From contig JAWSUE010000010.1 in assembly GCA_033549065.1 (NCBI GenBank), forward strand, positions 1 through 64,000: a DNA stretch of 64,000 nt. The letters run 5' to 3'. The notes beneath the pieces are model-generated. The model was not told the origin of the DNA. It ran no database searches and saw only the letters and a list, made by a program, of their open reading frames with translations. The position numbers and the translations under genes were made by a program. Below, piece after piece: positions 18,026 to 28,106 of this stretch. Source of the stretch: Bacillota bacterium. GTDB taxonomy: Bacteria; Bacillota; Dethiobacteria; DTU022. Numbering within the stretch: position 1 is the first letter of the stretch; each line of letters opens with the position of its first letter.

Positions 18026-19777
18026 ATGGCCAGAATCAATGATTATCTGATAAAAAAACTATCTTGTGTCGAGAGGGAAGAATCGGCAGAGGCTTTTTTT
18101 GCTGTTTTGAAGAGTTTACATACCGAGATGCTGTTTACTCTTGATAAAGGAAAAAGAAAAGGAATCATAACCCCTCACTCAATTATTCACACCCTTACAA
18201 ATAAAGAAAAACACAGCGATCTGAAAGTATCTGATTTTGAGTTGAAACCGCTACCGGTAGCCAATGACGATGACGATCTTGTTGAAATCGGGGAAAAGAT
18301 AGAAAAGCACGGGATCCTGGCAGTTCTGGATAAAGATGGAGAGATTGAAGGAGTGATCACTCCGGAATCAATTATTAAATATTATGCTCACTTATATTCG
18401 GCGCTGGAACGAGAGCTTGATGCAGTTATCAATTTTTCCTCTGACGAAATTCTTGTCGCCGATGGCAATGGTATAATTCTCCGGGCAAATTCCATATTTG
18501 AAGAAAATTTTGGGGTTAAACTATCCGATGTGCTTGGAAAGTCTGTAGATGAACTGGTAGATAAAAAAGTATTTTTCCCTTCTGTAACAAGGATGGTTAT
18601 TGAGAAAGGAAGCGCACAGACAGTAATTCAGTCGAAACGTGACGGACGTAAGCTGTTGGCCACCGGGACACCTGCATTTAATGAAGACAATACGCTATTC
18701 AGGGTTGTTGTGAATACCAGGGATATAACCAGGCTGAACAACCTTAAGAGACAACTGGAGGAAGCAGAACTTTTAAAAAATCGTTATCAACAGGAGTTGG
18801 TCGAGCTCAGGCAGGGTTACCTGAGGAAGAATGAGATTGTTGCTAAAAGCAGCACTATGCAGGAATTGATTAAAATAGCCCGGCGAATTGCTGATGTAGA
18901 ATCAACGGTGCTGCTGACTGGAGAGTCGGGCTCAGGAAAAGGTATGGTGGCGCGATATATTCACAGCTGCAGTCCCAGAAATGCAAAACCTTTTACTACT
19001 GTCAATTGCGGGGCAATACCGGAAAACCTGCTGGAGAGTGAACTTTTTGGTTATGCAGGAGGTGCATTCACTGGAGCTCTTCGTGAAGGGAAAATAGGTA
19101 AGCTTGAACTGGCCAATAAAGGAACACTTTTTTTGGACGAGATAACTGAACTACCCCTTTCCCTGCAGGTTAAGCTGCTGCATGTCATGCAGGAAGGCAT
19201 GATCTGCCGGGTTGGTGGAACCAAAGAAATAAAACTTGATCTACGTTTCATTGCAGCAACAAACAGGGATATAACAAAGATGGTTGAAGAAGGCAGGTTT
19301 CGTGAAGATCTTTTCTTTCGCCTCGATGTGATTCCTCTGCATGTTCCTCCTCTTCGAGAACGGTTAGAAGATATCAGGCCTCTTACAGAACTCTTTTTAG
19401 AAATGCTGAATCAGCGGTATCAGCAGCAGAAAATGATCAACCCGGAGGTGATTAAATATTTTAAAAAGTATCATTGGCCGGGTAATATCCGGGAAATGGA
19501 AAACCTGGTGGAACGGCTTGTTATCGTTGTTGAAGGGACTGAAATAGGTGTTGAGGATTTGCCGGATCATATCCTCAGCGATTCAGGTAAAAGTGAAAGC
19601 AGGATTAAACCGAAAAACGCAGCACCTTCTCTCCGGGAAGCCAGGGAGGCTGCAGAAAAAGATCTGCTTGCAGATACTATGCACCGCTGCAGGAATACTT
19701 ATGAAATTGCTGAAATGCTCGGTGTAGATCAGTCAACGATCGTCCGCAAATTTAAAAAGTATAAATTGCGGTTTTAA
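18026..19777 (+). CDS. Sigma-54 activator: CBS-PAS-AAA+-HTH
   Basis: 583 aa. Order: a CBS-pair-like N-terminal domain (about 10-120, with two G-(I/V)-I-T-P-x-S-I-I motifs), PAS (about 128-235), a short coiled linker (236-268), sigma-54 AAA+ domain with Walker A GESGSGKG at 299-306, the sigma-54 contact loop GAFTGA at 346-351 and Walker B GTLFLDEI at 366-373, and a TyrR/Fis-type HTH at the end (about 550-583). It should respond to a small ligand through CBS or PAS and drive a -24/-12 promoter. Such a promoter lies right downstream, ahead of the aminotransferase gene, with a large inverted repeat at enhancer distance. AGAGGA precedes the ATG. Confidence 0.92.
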   Translation: MARINDYLIKKLSCVEREESAEAFFAVLKSLHTEMLFTLDKGKRKGIITPHSIIHTLTNKEKHSDLKVSDFELKPLPVANDDDDLVEIGEKIEKHGILAVLDKDGEIEGVITPESIIKYYAHLYSALERELDAVINFSSDEILVADGNGIILRANSIFEENFGVKLSDVLGKSVDELVDKKVFFPSVTRMVIEKGSAQTVIQSKRDGRKLLATGTPAFNEDNTLFRVVVNTRDITRLNNLKRQLEEAELLKNRYQQELVELRQGYLRKNEIVAKSSTMQELIKIARRIADVESTVLLTGESGSGKGMVARYIHSCSPRNAKPFTTVNCGAIPENLLESELFGYAGGAFTGALREGKIGKLELANKGTLFLDEITELPLSLQVKLLHVMQEGMICRVGGTKEIKLDLRFIAATNRDITKMVEEGRFREDLFFRLDVIPLHVPPLRERLEDIRPLTELFLEMLNQRYQQQKMINPEVIKYFKKYHWPGNIREMENLVERLVIVVEGTEIGVEDLPDHILSDSGKSESRIKPKNAAPSLREAREAAEKDLLADTMHRCRNTYEIAEMLGVDQSTIVRKFKKYKLRF

Positions 19778-19831
19778 TGCCCGTTTCCGGCAAATATATT
19801 TGCTTAAAAAGTTCTTGACAGCTTTAGAGAG

Positions 19832-19889
19832 ATCAAAGTAATGCGTTTTAATGTAAAAACGCATTACTTTGATGCAATAATGCATCAAA
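19832..19889. promoter_or_regulatory. Long inverted repeats, likely enhancer site
   Basis: An 18-bp arm ATCAAAGTAATGCGTTTT (19832-19849) and its exact complement (19856-19873) flank a 6-nt centre. A second, overlapping repeat TTTGATGCA / TGCATCAAA (9 bp, 4-nt centre) covers 19868-19889. The pair lies 110-170 bp upstream of the sigma-54 promoter, the usual place for an activator-binding site, and just after the activator gene. It could also act as that gene's terminator, as a T-rich tract follows. Confidence 0.6.
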
Positions 19890-19998
19890 TAGGTTTTTCT
19901 TTTGCTTGAATTTATTAACATTCCGAGCTATATACCTGAATATATCTTATATTAAAGGATTCTATAATTCTCTAGATGCTGCCTTCAGTTCGAAGCTA

Positions 19999-20015
19999 TT
20001 GGCATAGCAATTGCT
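19999..20015 (+). promoter_or_regulatory. Sigma-54 promoter
   Basis: TTGGCATAGCAATTGCT has GG (20001-20002) and GC (20013-20014) separated by exactly 10 bp, in a TTGGCA-N5-TTGC context matching the -24/-12 consensus. The predicted start of transcription is near 20026, about 40 nt before the aminotransferase start. A sigma-54 activator is encoded immediately upstream. Confidence 0.85.
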
Positions 20016-20064
20016 ATATTATATTAAAAATATATTTATACAGATTCAGGAAAGGGGACTAACA

Positions 20065-21411
20065 ATGAGCGATCATCAAGGAAGGGTGGTTTCATTTGAA
20101 CCGGGACCAAAAGCGCGCGAGCTTCTGGCTTTACGTGATGAAAATGTAGCCAGGGGAATATCTTACGTGCTCCCTACATTCATCAAAGAAGCCAGGGGTG
20201 CAATGGTTACCGATGTTGATGGAAATGAATTTTTAGATTTTGCAAGCGGGATCGGCGTAGTTAACTTTGGCCATAATCATCCTGCAGTGGTGGAGGCGAT
20301 AAAGAACCAGGCTGATCATTACCTGCATACCTGTTTCATGGTTGCCATGTATGAGCCTTATGTTCAGCTCGCCGCCCGATTGAACAAACTGACACCGGGT
20401 GATTTCCCTAAAAAGACTGCATTTTTTAACAGTGGAGCCGAAGCTGTTGAAAACTCGGTTAAATTAGCCCGCCGGTTCACCAGGAAAACAGCCATTGTTT
20501 CCCTGGAATGTGCTTTTCATGGCCGGACCCTGATGGCAATGACCCTTACTTCCAAGGTCAAGCCTTACAAGTACGGGTTTGGACCATTCGCACCGGATGT
20601 TTATAAAATACCGGCACCTTATTGTTATCGCTGTCGATTCGGGCTTACTTATCCTGGATGTGATCTGCATTGTGCTCGTTATCTTGAGCAGTTCTTCGCT
20701 GTAGAGTGTACTGCCGATAATGTAGCTGCTGTTATTGCCGAACCTGTCCAGGGTGAAGGCGGTTTCATTGTCCCTCCGCAGGGCTATTTCAAAGTACTGC
20801 AGGATATCTGCAAACGGAACGATGTTCTGTTGATTCTTGATGAAATCCAATCAGGTTTTTACCGAACAGGTCCCAAATTGGCCAGTTACTATTTTGATGT
20901 GACTCCCGATCTGATTACAATGGCAAAATCTCTGGCCGGTGGTGTTCCAATCAGCGCCCTGACCGGTCGCTCTGAGGTAATGGATGCAGCCGGACCGGGA
21001 GAAATAGGTGGAACATATGGAGGTAATCCTCTTGGTTGTGCTGCATCACTGGCAGTTCTGGATATAGCTGAAAAAGAAGATATTGAAAGCAAGGCTATGG
21101 AAACCGGGAAAATAACTTCTGAGCGGTTGGAAGACATGAAAGAAAAGTTCCCGCTTATCGGTGAACACCGCGGGTTGGGGGCAATGCAGGCAATTGAGTT
21201 GGTTAAGGATCGCAAAACCAAAGAACCGGCACCTGAAGCAGCAAAAGCGATTATCAAGCGCTGCCATGATCAGGGCCTGATCATTATTACAGCCGGTATT
21301 TTCAGCAATGTTGTCAGGTTGTTAATGCCGGTAAATATCCCTGCAGATCAGCTGAACAGGGGTCTCGATATCCTTGAAAACGCTATTGCAGAGGAGCAGG
21401 GAGGTCGCTGA
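20065..21411 (+). CDS. gabT: Class III aminotransferase, GabT-like
   Basis: 448 aa. PLP fold type I, class III: NSGAEAVENSVKLAR near 122-136, LILDEIQSG with D259, the PLP lysine K288 in TMAKSLAGG, and the late GTYGGNPLGC motif. GABA and related omega-amino acid aminotransferases belong here; the substrate (GABA, beta-alanine, 5-aminovalerate, ornithine) is not settled by sequence. Start choice: AGGAAAGGGG precedes the ATG at 20065; an upstream in-frame ATG at 20011 would lie before the predicted sigma-54 transcription start. The next gene, an aldehyde oxidoreductase, begins 5 nt after the stop, so the aldehyde formed here is a plausible substrate for it. Confidence 0.88.
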   Translation: MSDHQGRVVSFEPGPKARELLALRDENVARGISYVLPTFIKEARGAMVTDVDGNEFLDFASGIGVVNFGHNHPAVVEAIKNQADHYLHTCFMVAMYEPYVQLAARLNKLTPGDFPKKTAFFNSGAEAVENSVKLARRFTRKTAIVSLECAFHGRTLMAMTLTSKVKPYKYGFGPFAPDVYKIPAPYCYRCRFGLTYPGCDLHCARYLEQFFAVECTADNVAAVIAEPVQGEGGFIVPPQGYFKVLQDICKRNDVLLILDEIQSGFYRTGPKLASYYFDVTPDLITMAKSLAGGVPISALTGRSEVMDAAGPGEIGGTYGGNPLGCAASLAVLDIAEKEDIESKAMETGKITSERLEDMKEKFPLIGEHRGLGAMQAIELVKDRKTKEPAPEAAKAIIKRCHDQGLIIITAGIFSNVVRLLMPVNIPADQLNRGLDILENAIAEEQGGR

Positions 21412-21415
21412 TCTC

Positions 21416-23182
21416 TTGTATGGGTCACACGGTAAACTGCTGTTAATAGACTTGAGCAAATCAGATATTACCGAAAAGGGTATCGGTGAAGACATTTATA
21501 AAAACTATATCGGTGGTAAAGGCCTGGGCAGTTACCTGCTGTTGAAAATGCTGCCACCGGAAGTCGATCCTCTTTCTGCTGACAATTTACTGATCTTCAC
21601 AACCGGTCCGGCAGTTGACACCGTTCTTTCACCGGCGAGCAGATATGGTGTGTTCAGCAAATCTCCCGCAACGGGGCTTTATGCAGAATCATACAGTGGT
21701 GGCCATTTGCCTCCCCTGATGAAAAGAACAGGATACGATGCCCTGATTATCTCAGGCAAATCACCCAAACCTTGTTATATCAGCATTTCAGAAGAAGGTG
21801 TGAGTTTTTTTAGCGCTGAGGAGATATGGGGCAGGGAATCCTATGAAGCAGAAGAAATTCTCTTAAAAGATACCGGATTGAAAAATGCCCAGGCATTGGT
21901 TATCGGGCCGGCCGGGGAAAAAATGCTGCCCTTTGCCTGTATTAAAAACAACCGCTGGCGCAGTGCCGGAAGAACAGGGCTCGGGGCGGTCATGGGATCG
22001 AAAAACCTGAAAGGTATTGTATTTAGCGGTAATACAAAAGCTTCTATCGCAGATGAGGAAGGCCTGAAGGAGTGGAATCAACGTTTTTACCAAAACCACA
22101 AGGATTCACCTGCTGCCCAGTTATATCGCCGCAAAGGAACCCCGGCACTGGTTGCAGTTACCAATAATGCCGGCTGTTTTCCTACCCGTTACTGGTCTGA
22201 AGGATCGCTTCCGGGCTGGGAAACCATAAGCGCAGAATACATGCAGGAATCGATGGAGGTTAAATCACGCGCCTGTTACCGCTGCTTTTTTGCCTGCGGA
22301 AAATTATCAAAAGTTCTACACGGCAGGCATAAAGATTTAGTTGTTGAAGGTCCCGAATTTGAAACCATTTATTCCTTCGGAGGGCTTTGCTGCCTGACTG
22401 AAATGGAAGAGATTCTTTACCTGAATGATCTATGTGATCGATGGGGTATTGATACTATTAGCGCCGGGAATATTGCGGCATTTGCTATTGAAGCAGGGTT
22501 GAAAGGTTTGCTGTCCCAAGCCCCTTCATACGGTGACGCTGAATCAATTGCCCGTTTTTTGAAAAAGGTAGTTAACATTGAAGATGAAGGAGCCATATTC
22601 CGACATGGGCTCAGGAAGACAGCAGAAACACTGGGGTTGGAAAATTTTGCAATCCATGTCAAGGGATTGGAACCGGCAGGTTATGACCCGCGGGTATTGA
22701 AAGGCATGGGATTAGCCTACGGGACATCCGACCGTGGGGCATGCCACCTGCGTTCGACTTTTTATAAACCTGAATTAAGCGGGATGATCGATCCCGGTCA
22801 AATTGAAGGAAAAGCCCGCATGTTCATCGACTATGAAGATCGTCTTAATATTTATGACTGCCTGATATTCTGCCGTTTTTACAGGGATCTGATTCACTGG
22901 GAAGAGTTAATCACTGTTCTCCACTTACTAACGGGGGTAAGGTACAGCGCAGCGGAGCTGCATCTTATTTCCGGAAAAATCCAGAATCTGACCAGGTTAT
23001 TTAACCTGCGTGAAGGAGCAACCATACAAGATGATATGCTACCCAAACGCTTTTATGATCAGCCGATCAATAATGGGAAAGATATAATTACCAAAAAAGA
23101 GTATGAGTTTATGCTTAAAGATTATTACCTGTTACGCGGATGGGATGAGTATGGTATTCCCCGACAGGTAGCGCCGCTATAA
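21416..23182 (+). CDS. aor: Aldehyde:ferredoxin oxidoreductase
   Basis: 588 aa. AOR family (tungsten/molybdenum bis-pterin). N-terminal L-Y-G-S-H-G-K-L-L-L-I-D-L-S matches the family start. Cys ligands for [4Fe-4S] are C-Y-R-C-F-F-A-C in the middle and D-C-L-I-F-C near the end. Other family marks are EFETIYSFGG and GLAYGTSDRGACH. It oxidises aldehydes to acids with reduction of ferredoxin. Start choice: TTG at 21416, with GGGAGG at 21399-21404; an ATG at 21374 lies inside gabT and precedes that site. With gabT it would form a transaminase-plus-oxidase pair under sigma-54 control. No maturation genes are nearby. Confidence 0.9.
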   Translation: MYGSHGKLLLIDLSKSDITEKGIGEDIYKNYIGGKGLGSYLLLKMLPPEVDPLSADNLLIFTTGPAVDTVLSPASRYGVFSKSPATGLYAESYSGGHLPPLMKRTGYDALIISGKSPKPCYISISEEGVSFFSAEEIWGRESYEAEEILLKDTGLKNAQALVIGPAGEKMLPFACIKNNRWRSAGRTGLGAVMGSKNLKGIVFSGNTKASIADEEGLKEWNQRFYQNHKDSPAAQLYRRKGTPALVAVTNNAGCFPTRYWSEGSLPGWETISAEYMQESMEVKSRACYRCFFACGKLSKVLHGRHKDLVVEGPEFETIYSFGGLCCLTEMEEILYLNDLCDRWGIDTISAGNIAAFAIEAGLKGLLSQAPSYGDAESIARFLKKVVNIEDEGAIFRHGLRKTAETLGLENFAIHVKGLEPAGYDPRVLKGMGLAYGTSDRGACHLRSTFYKPELSGMIDPGQIEGKARMFIDYEDRLNIYDCLIFCRFYRDLIHWEELITVLHLLTGVRYSAAELHLISGKIQNLTRLFNLREGATIQDDMLPKRFYDQPINNGKDIITKKEYEFMLKDYYLLRGWDEYGIPRQVAPL

Positions 23183-23220
23183 GTTATATGTCTGTAACTT
23201 TTTAATGTATATTTATTTAG

Positions 23221-24573
<1,353 letters not shown>

Positions 24574-24597
24574 AACCTACCTGAGAATATCTGAAAA

Positions 24598-24633
24598 CTT
24601 ATGCGCTTTCTCTTTGCAGGGGGAGCGCATAAG
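24598..24633. repeat. Inverted repeat after gdhA
   Basis: CTTATGCGCT and AGCGCATAAG form a perfect 10-bp stem with a 16-nt loop, 25 nt past the gdhA stop. There is no clear T run, so it is either a weak terminator for gdhA or an operator for the following gene. Confidence 0.5.
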
Positions 24634-24733
24634 CGCGGTTTGTTGATAACAATTTGACCGGGAATTATATATTATGTTAATCTTAATCCGTCATAAGCAA
24701 GCAAACGAGAATACGGGCGGTTGACATTCGAAG

Positions 24734-27706
24734 ATGGATCTAAAAAAACTAAATTACTATTACACAAAATTTAAGTTTGGTGAAGATAACTTTCATGATT
24801 TAATGCAGTTCAGGGTTCGGGAAATACTGCTGATTTCCACCCTTTATGATGCCTACACATTTGAACAGGAATCCCGTCTCAGTCAGCAGTTGGTTGGTGA
24901 GTACCACGAATTGAAGCTCACTACCATACCGAGAATAACCAATGTGCCAACAACAGAAGATGCTTTAAGTAAGTTGGAAGAACAGCATTTTGATCTGATA
25001 ATAACCACCATGCGTATTTCCGGTTTATCAGCTTTTGAACTGGGAAAGCAGATCAAAGAAAAACACCCTGATATCCCCATACTGCTGCTGTTAACCAATA
25101 AAGCCGATCTCAGTATTGTATCCGGAAAACGGGACGAAATGGACTGCTTTGACAACGTATTTCTCTGGAACGGAGACTCCAAGCTGATTTTGGCCATGAT
25201 CAAATACATCGAAGATAGAAAAAATGTCGAATACGATACAAGAAACGGCCTTGTCAGGGTTATTCTTCTTGTAGAAGATTCGGTTAGTTTTTATTCAATT
25301 TACCTGCCTACTCTTTATACCGAGATAATGATCCAAACCCAGAGATTAATTTCTGAAGAGTTAAATGATGCCCAGAAATACTACCGGATGAGAGCAAGGC
25401 CGAAAGTACTATGCGCCCGTAATTATGAAGAGGCTATGGATATTTGCAGTCAGTATAAAGAATTTATGCTCTGCATAATCTCTGATGTCCGTTACGAGAA
25501 AGATGGGGATATTAACTGTGAAGCCGGTATAGAGCTAACCAGAACTTTAAAAGACGAAAAATGGGATATACCGATTTTGCTCCAATCATCGGAGATAGTT
25601 GACAAAGAGATTGCTGAGTCGATGCAGGTGCATTTTATACACAAATACTCACCTAACCTGCTGTATGAACTAAAAAGTTTTATTCTGAATAACCTTGGTT
25701 TCGGTGATTTCATATTCAGGAATGAAAAGGGGGAAGAGATTGGAAGGGCTACATCACTTGCCGATCTGGAAAATAAAATAACCCAAATCCCTAAAGAGTC
25801 ATTACTATATCATAGCAAACGAAATCATTTTTCTGCATGGTTAATTGCTCATGGAGAAATACAGGTTGCCCGAAAAATCAAGCCTGTAAAAGGCACTGAT
25901 TTTCCGGATACTGACGCCCACCGTCAATTTTTGGTTGATGTTTTCAATAAAACAAGAAATGATCGCCGGAAAGGCAAGGTAATCGAATTTGAAAAAAATT
26001 CCCTCTCCATGGAAAACCAGATAGTGAAATTAACCGAAGGTTCTCTGGGCGGCAAAGGCCGGGGGATTGCATTTTTTAACAGCCTTTTTACAATTATCGA
26101 GCTTGACAGGCACGATGAAAATGTAGAAATAAAGATTCCAAAAACGGTTATAATCGGGACCGACGAGTATGACCTCTTTATTGAAAGAAACGGTTTACGT
26201 AGCCTTATGTCCTCTGATGACGATCAGCTGATCCAGCGCCAGTTTCTAAAAGGTGAACTGACCGAGACCTTGAAGGGAAAACTGTCTGATCTTCTCGATG
26301 TTATTGAAAAACCGCTGGCAGTGCGGTCATCCGGACTCCTTGAAGACTCTCAATCACAACCATTTGCCGGTATTTATGACACTTTCATGCTTCCGAATAA
26401 TCATATGTCAAAAACAGTACGGCTCGAACAGCTGATGATGGCTATTAAACTTGTTTATGCTTCTGTATACCACCAGAATGCAAAAAGTTATATTGAAAGT
26501 CTTCGATATCGCCTGGAGGAAGAAAAAATGGCTGTTGTGATCCAGGAGATTGTCGGCAGGGAGAACGATGGATTCTACTATCCGCATATTTCCGGTGTAG
26601 CTCAATCATACAACTTTTATCCTACTTCGCATTTAAAACACCATGACGGGGTGTCAATGCTGGCTGTTGGCCTGGGCCATTCCATAGTAGAAGGTGGCCG
26701 AAATTATCGTTTTTGTCCCCGTTATCCCGATATGAACTTTTTTCCCATAGAGGATCAGGTCCGCTATTCCCAGACTGAAATTTATGCTCTCGATATGCAC
26801 CGGAATGAACAGGTTTTTTCCAATGGTGATTTATTAACCCTTGCCATGCTGCCCATTAAAACTGTTGAAGAACATAAAAATCTAACCCATCTGGCTTCTG
26901 TCTGGGACGCGGAGAACAACAGGATTGATGATGGTCTTTCACTGCCCGGACCACGAGTGGTTAATTTTTCTAATATCCTCAAATACGAAGCCTTTCCCCT
27001 GGCTAAAATTCTGGTTGATATTCTGGATGTATCAGAAGTTGCTTTCGGAGTGCCTGTTGAAATTGAATTTGCTGTGGATCTGACTAAAAATAGAAAATCC
27101 GGAGAAAAGCCGTCCTTTTATTTTCTTCAGGTGAGACCTTTGACAGTCAACACTGAGGATATGAACCTTAACCTTGAAGCAGCCCGCAAAGAAGACCTTA
27201 TACTTTTTACAAACGAGGGCATGGGACACGGAATTGTCGATAATCTTTACGACCTGGTTGTGGTTGATCCGGAACGGTTTGATAAAACACGGACAGCTGA
27301 TATAGAAAAAGAGATTGAGTATTTTAACCAAAAAATGAAAGATGAAAACAGGCGCTACATCCTTATTGGTCCGGGTAGGTGGGGTTCGAGGGATCGCTCT
27401 CTGGGAATTCCGGTTAACTGGGGACAGATATCTCAGGCCCAGGTTATTGTTGAGGCTGGTATAAAAGATTTCAATATTGAACCGTCACAGGGAACTCACT
27501 TTTTCCATAACTTGATTGCAATGAATGTTGGATATTTTAACATTTCCTATGATTCGAAAACAGATTTTATTGATTGGCAGTGGATTAAGTCACAGGAGCC
27601 GCAGGAAATGAGAGCGTATACTGCCCATTTCAGTTGTAGTGAACCACTGGTGGTAAAGATGGATGGTAAAAAGGGCATATCAATGATTTTGAAAAGCAGA
27701 AACTAG
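24734..27706 (+). CDS. Tandem receiver-PEP synthase-like fusion protein
   Basis: 990 aa. Order: a degenerate receiver domain (about 28-165; the phosphorylated Asp position is T92 in IITTMRI), a second receiver (about 174-325) with acidic pair E181-D182, phosphoacceptor D251 (IISDVRY) and K304, a linker, then a pyruvate phosphate dikinase/PEP synthase N-terminal ATP-grasp domain (about 430-845: GSLGGKGRGIAF, LAVRSSGLLEDSQ, FLQVRPL). The C-terminal 140 residues (GPGRWGSRDRS, QGTHFFHNL) are a conserved but unnamed domain. The phosphohistidine domain and the PEP-binding barrel of real PEP synthases are absent, so it is probably a signalling or nucleotide-dependent transfer protein. Function is unknown. 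Confidence 0.75.
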   Translation: MDLKKLNYYYTKFKFGEDNFHDLMQFRVREILLISTLYDAYTFEQESRLSQQLVGEYHELKLTTIPRITNVPTTEDALSKLEEQHFDLIITTMRISGLSAFELGKQIKEKHPDIPILLLLTNKADLSIVSGKRDEMDCFDNVFLWNGDSKLILAMIKYIEDRKNVEYDTRNGLVRVILLVEDSVSFYSIYLPTLYTEIMIQTQRLISEELNDAQKYYRMRARPKVLCARNYEEAMDICSQYKEFMLCIISDVRYEKDGDINCEAGIELTRTLKDEKWDIPILLQSSEIVDKEIAESMQVHFIHKYSPNLLYELKSFILNNLGFGDFIFRNEKGEEIGRATSLADLENKITQIPKESLLYHSKRNHFSAWLIAHGEIQVARKIKPVKGTDFPDTDAHRQFLVDVFNKTRNDRRKGKVIEFEKNSLSMENQIVKLTEGSLGGKGRGIAFFNSLFTIIELDRHDENVEIKIPKTVIIGTDEYDLFIERNGLRSLMSSDDDQLIQRQFLKGELTETLKGKLSDLLDVIEKPLAVRSSGLLEDSQSQPFAGIYDTFMLPNNHMSKTVRLEQLMMAIKLVYASVYHQNAKSYIESLRYRLEEEKMAVVIQEIVGRENDGFYYPHISGVAQSYNFYPTSHLKHHDGVSMLAVGLGHSIVEGGRNYRFCPRYPDMNFFPIEDQVRYSQTEIYALDMHRNEQVFSNGDLLTLAMLPIKTVEEHKNLTHLASVWDAENNRIDDGLSLPGPRVVNFSNILKYEAFPLAKILVDILDVSEVAFGVPVEIEFAVDLTKNRKSGEKPSFYFLQVRPLTVNTEDMNLNLEAARKEDLILFTNEGMGHGIVDNLYDLVVVDPERFDKTRTADIEKEIEYFNQKMKDENRRYILIGPGRWGSRDRSLGIPVNWGQISQAQVIVEAGIKDFNIEPSQGTHFFHNLIAMNVGYFNISYDSKTDFIDWQWIKSQEPQEMRAYTAHFSCSEPLVVKMDGKKGISMILKSRN

Positions 27707-27848
27707 CAGCGAAAATAAATTTCTGGTGGCAGATGAAATAAACAACATGTTTTTTGGTATCTTTCTGTCACTTCTGGTAGGCTGAAGTTTAGAATCAATT
27801 AGAATGACTTCTAATTTATTTGACAATCCTGTAAGGGGGAGATCATTT

Positions 27849-28106
27849 TTGGTTCGCATGGAAAGTCCGGTAACCAATGCCCTGTTAACAATCAACCGGG
27901 AATGGTGTAAAGGGTGTGGAATCTGCATAGCCTTCTGTCCAAGAGAGGCTCTTTTTTTGGATGAAATGGAAAAGGCGGTAAAGGATAATCAGAAGTGCAG
28001 AGCCTGCGGTGTTTGTGAAATGTTTTGCCCAGATTTTGCTATTTCGTTGATCAAGCAAGGGAGGCCTGATAATGCCGGAGATCAAACCGGTCCTGATGCA
28101 AGGTAA
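27849..28106 (+). CDS. korD: 2-Oxoacid:ferredoxin oxidoreductase, delta
   Basis: 85 aa from a TTG start. Two [4Fe-4S] motifs, CKGCGICIAFCP and CRACGVCEMFCP. In KorDABC-type enzymes this subunit carries electrons from the TPP active site to ferredoxin. Start choice: AAGGGGGAG at 27833-27841 is 7 nt from TTG at 27849; an ATG at 27858 is the alternative. The 3' end overlaps the korA start by 35 bp. Confidence 0.88.
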   Translation: MVRMESPVTNALLTINREWCKGCGICIAFCPREALFLDEMEKAVKDNQKCRACGVCEMFCPDFAISLIKQGRPDNAGDQTGPDAR

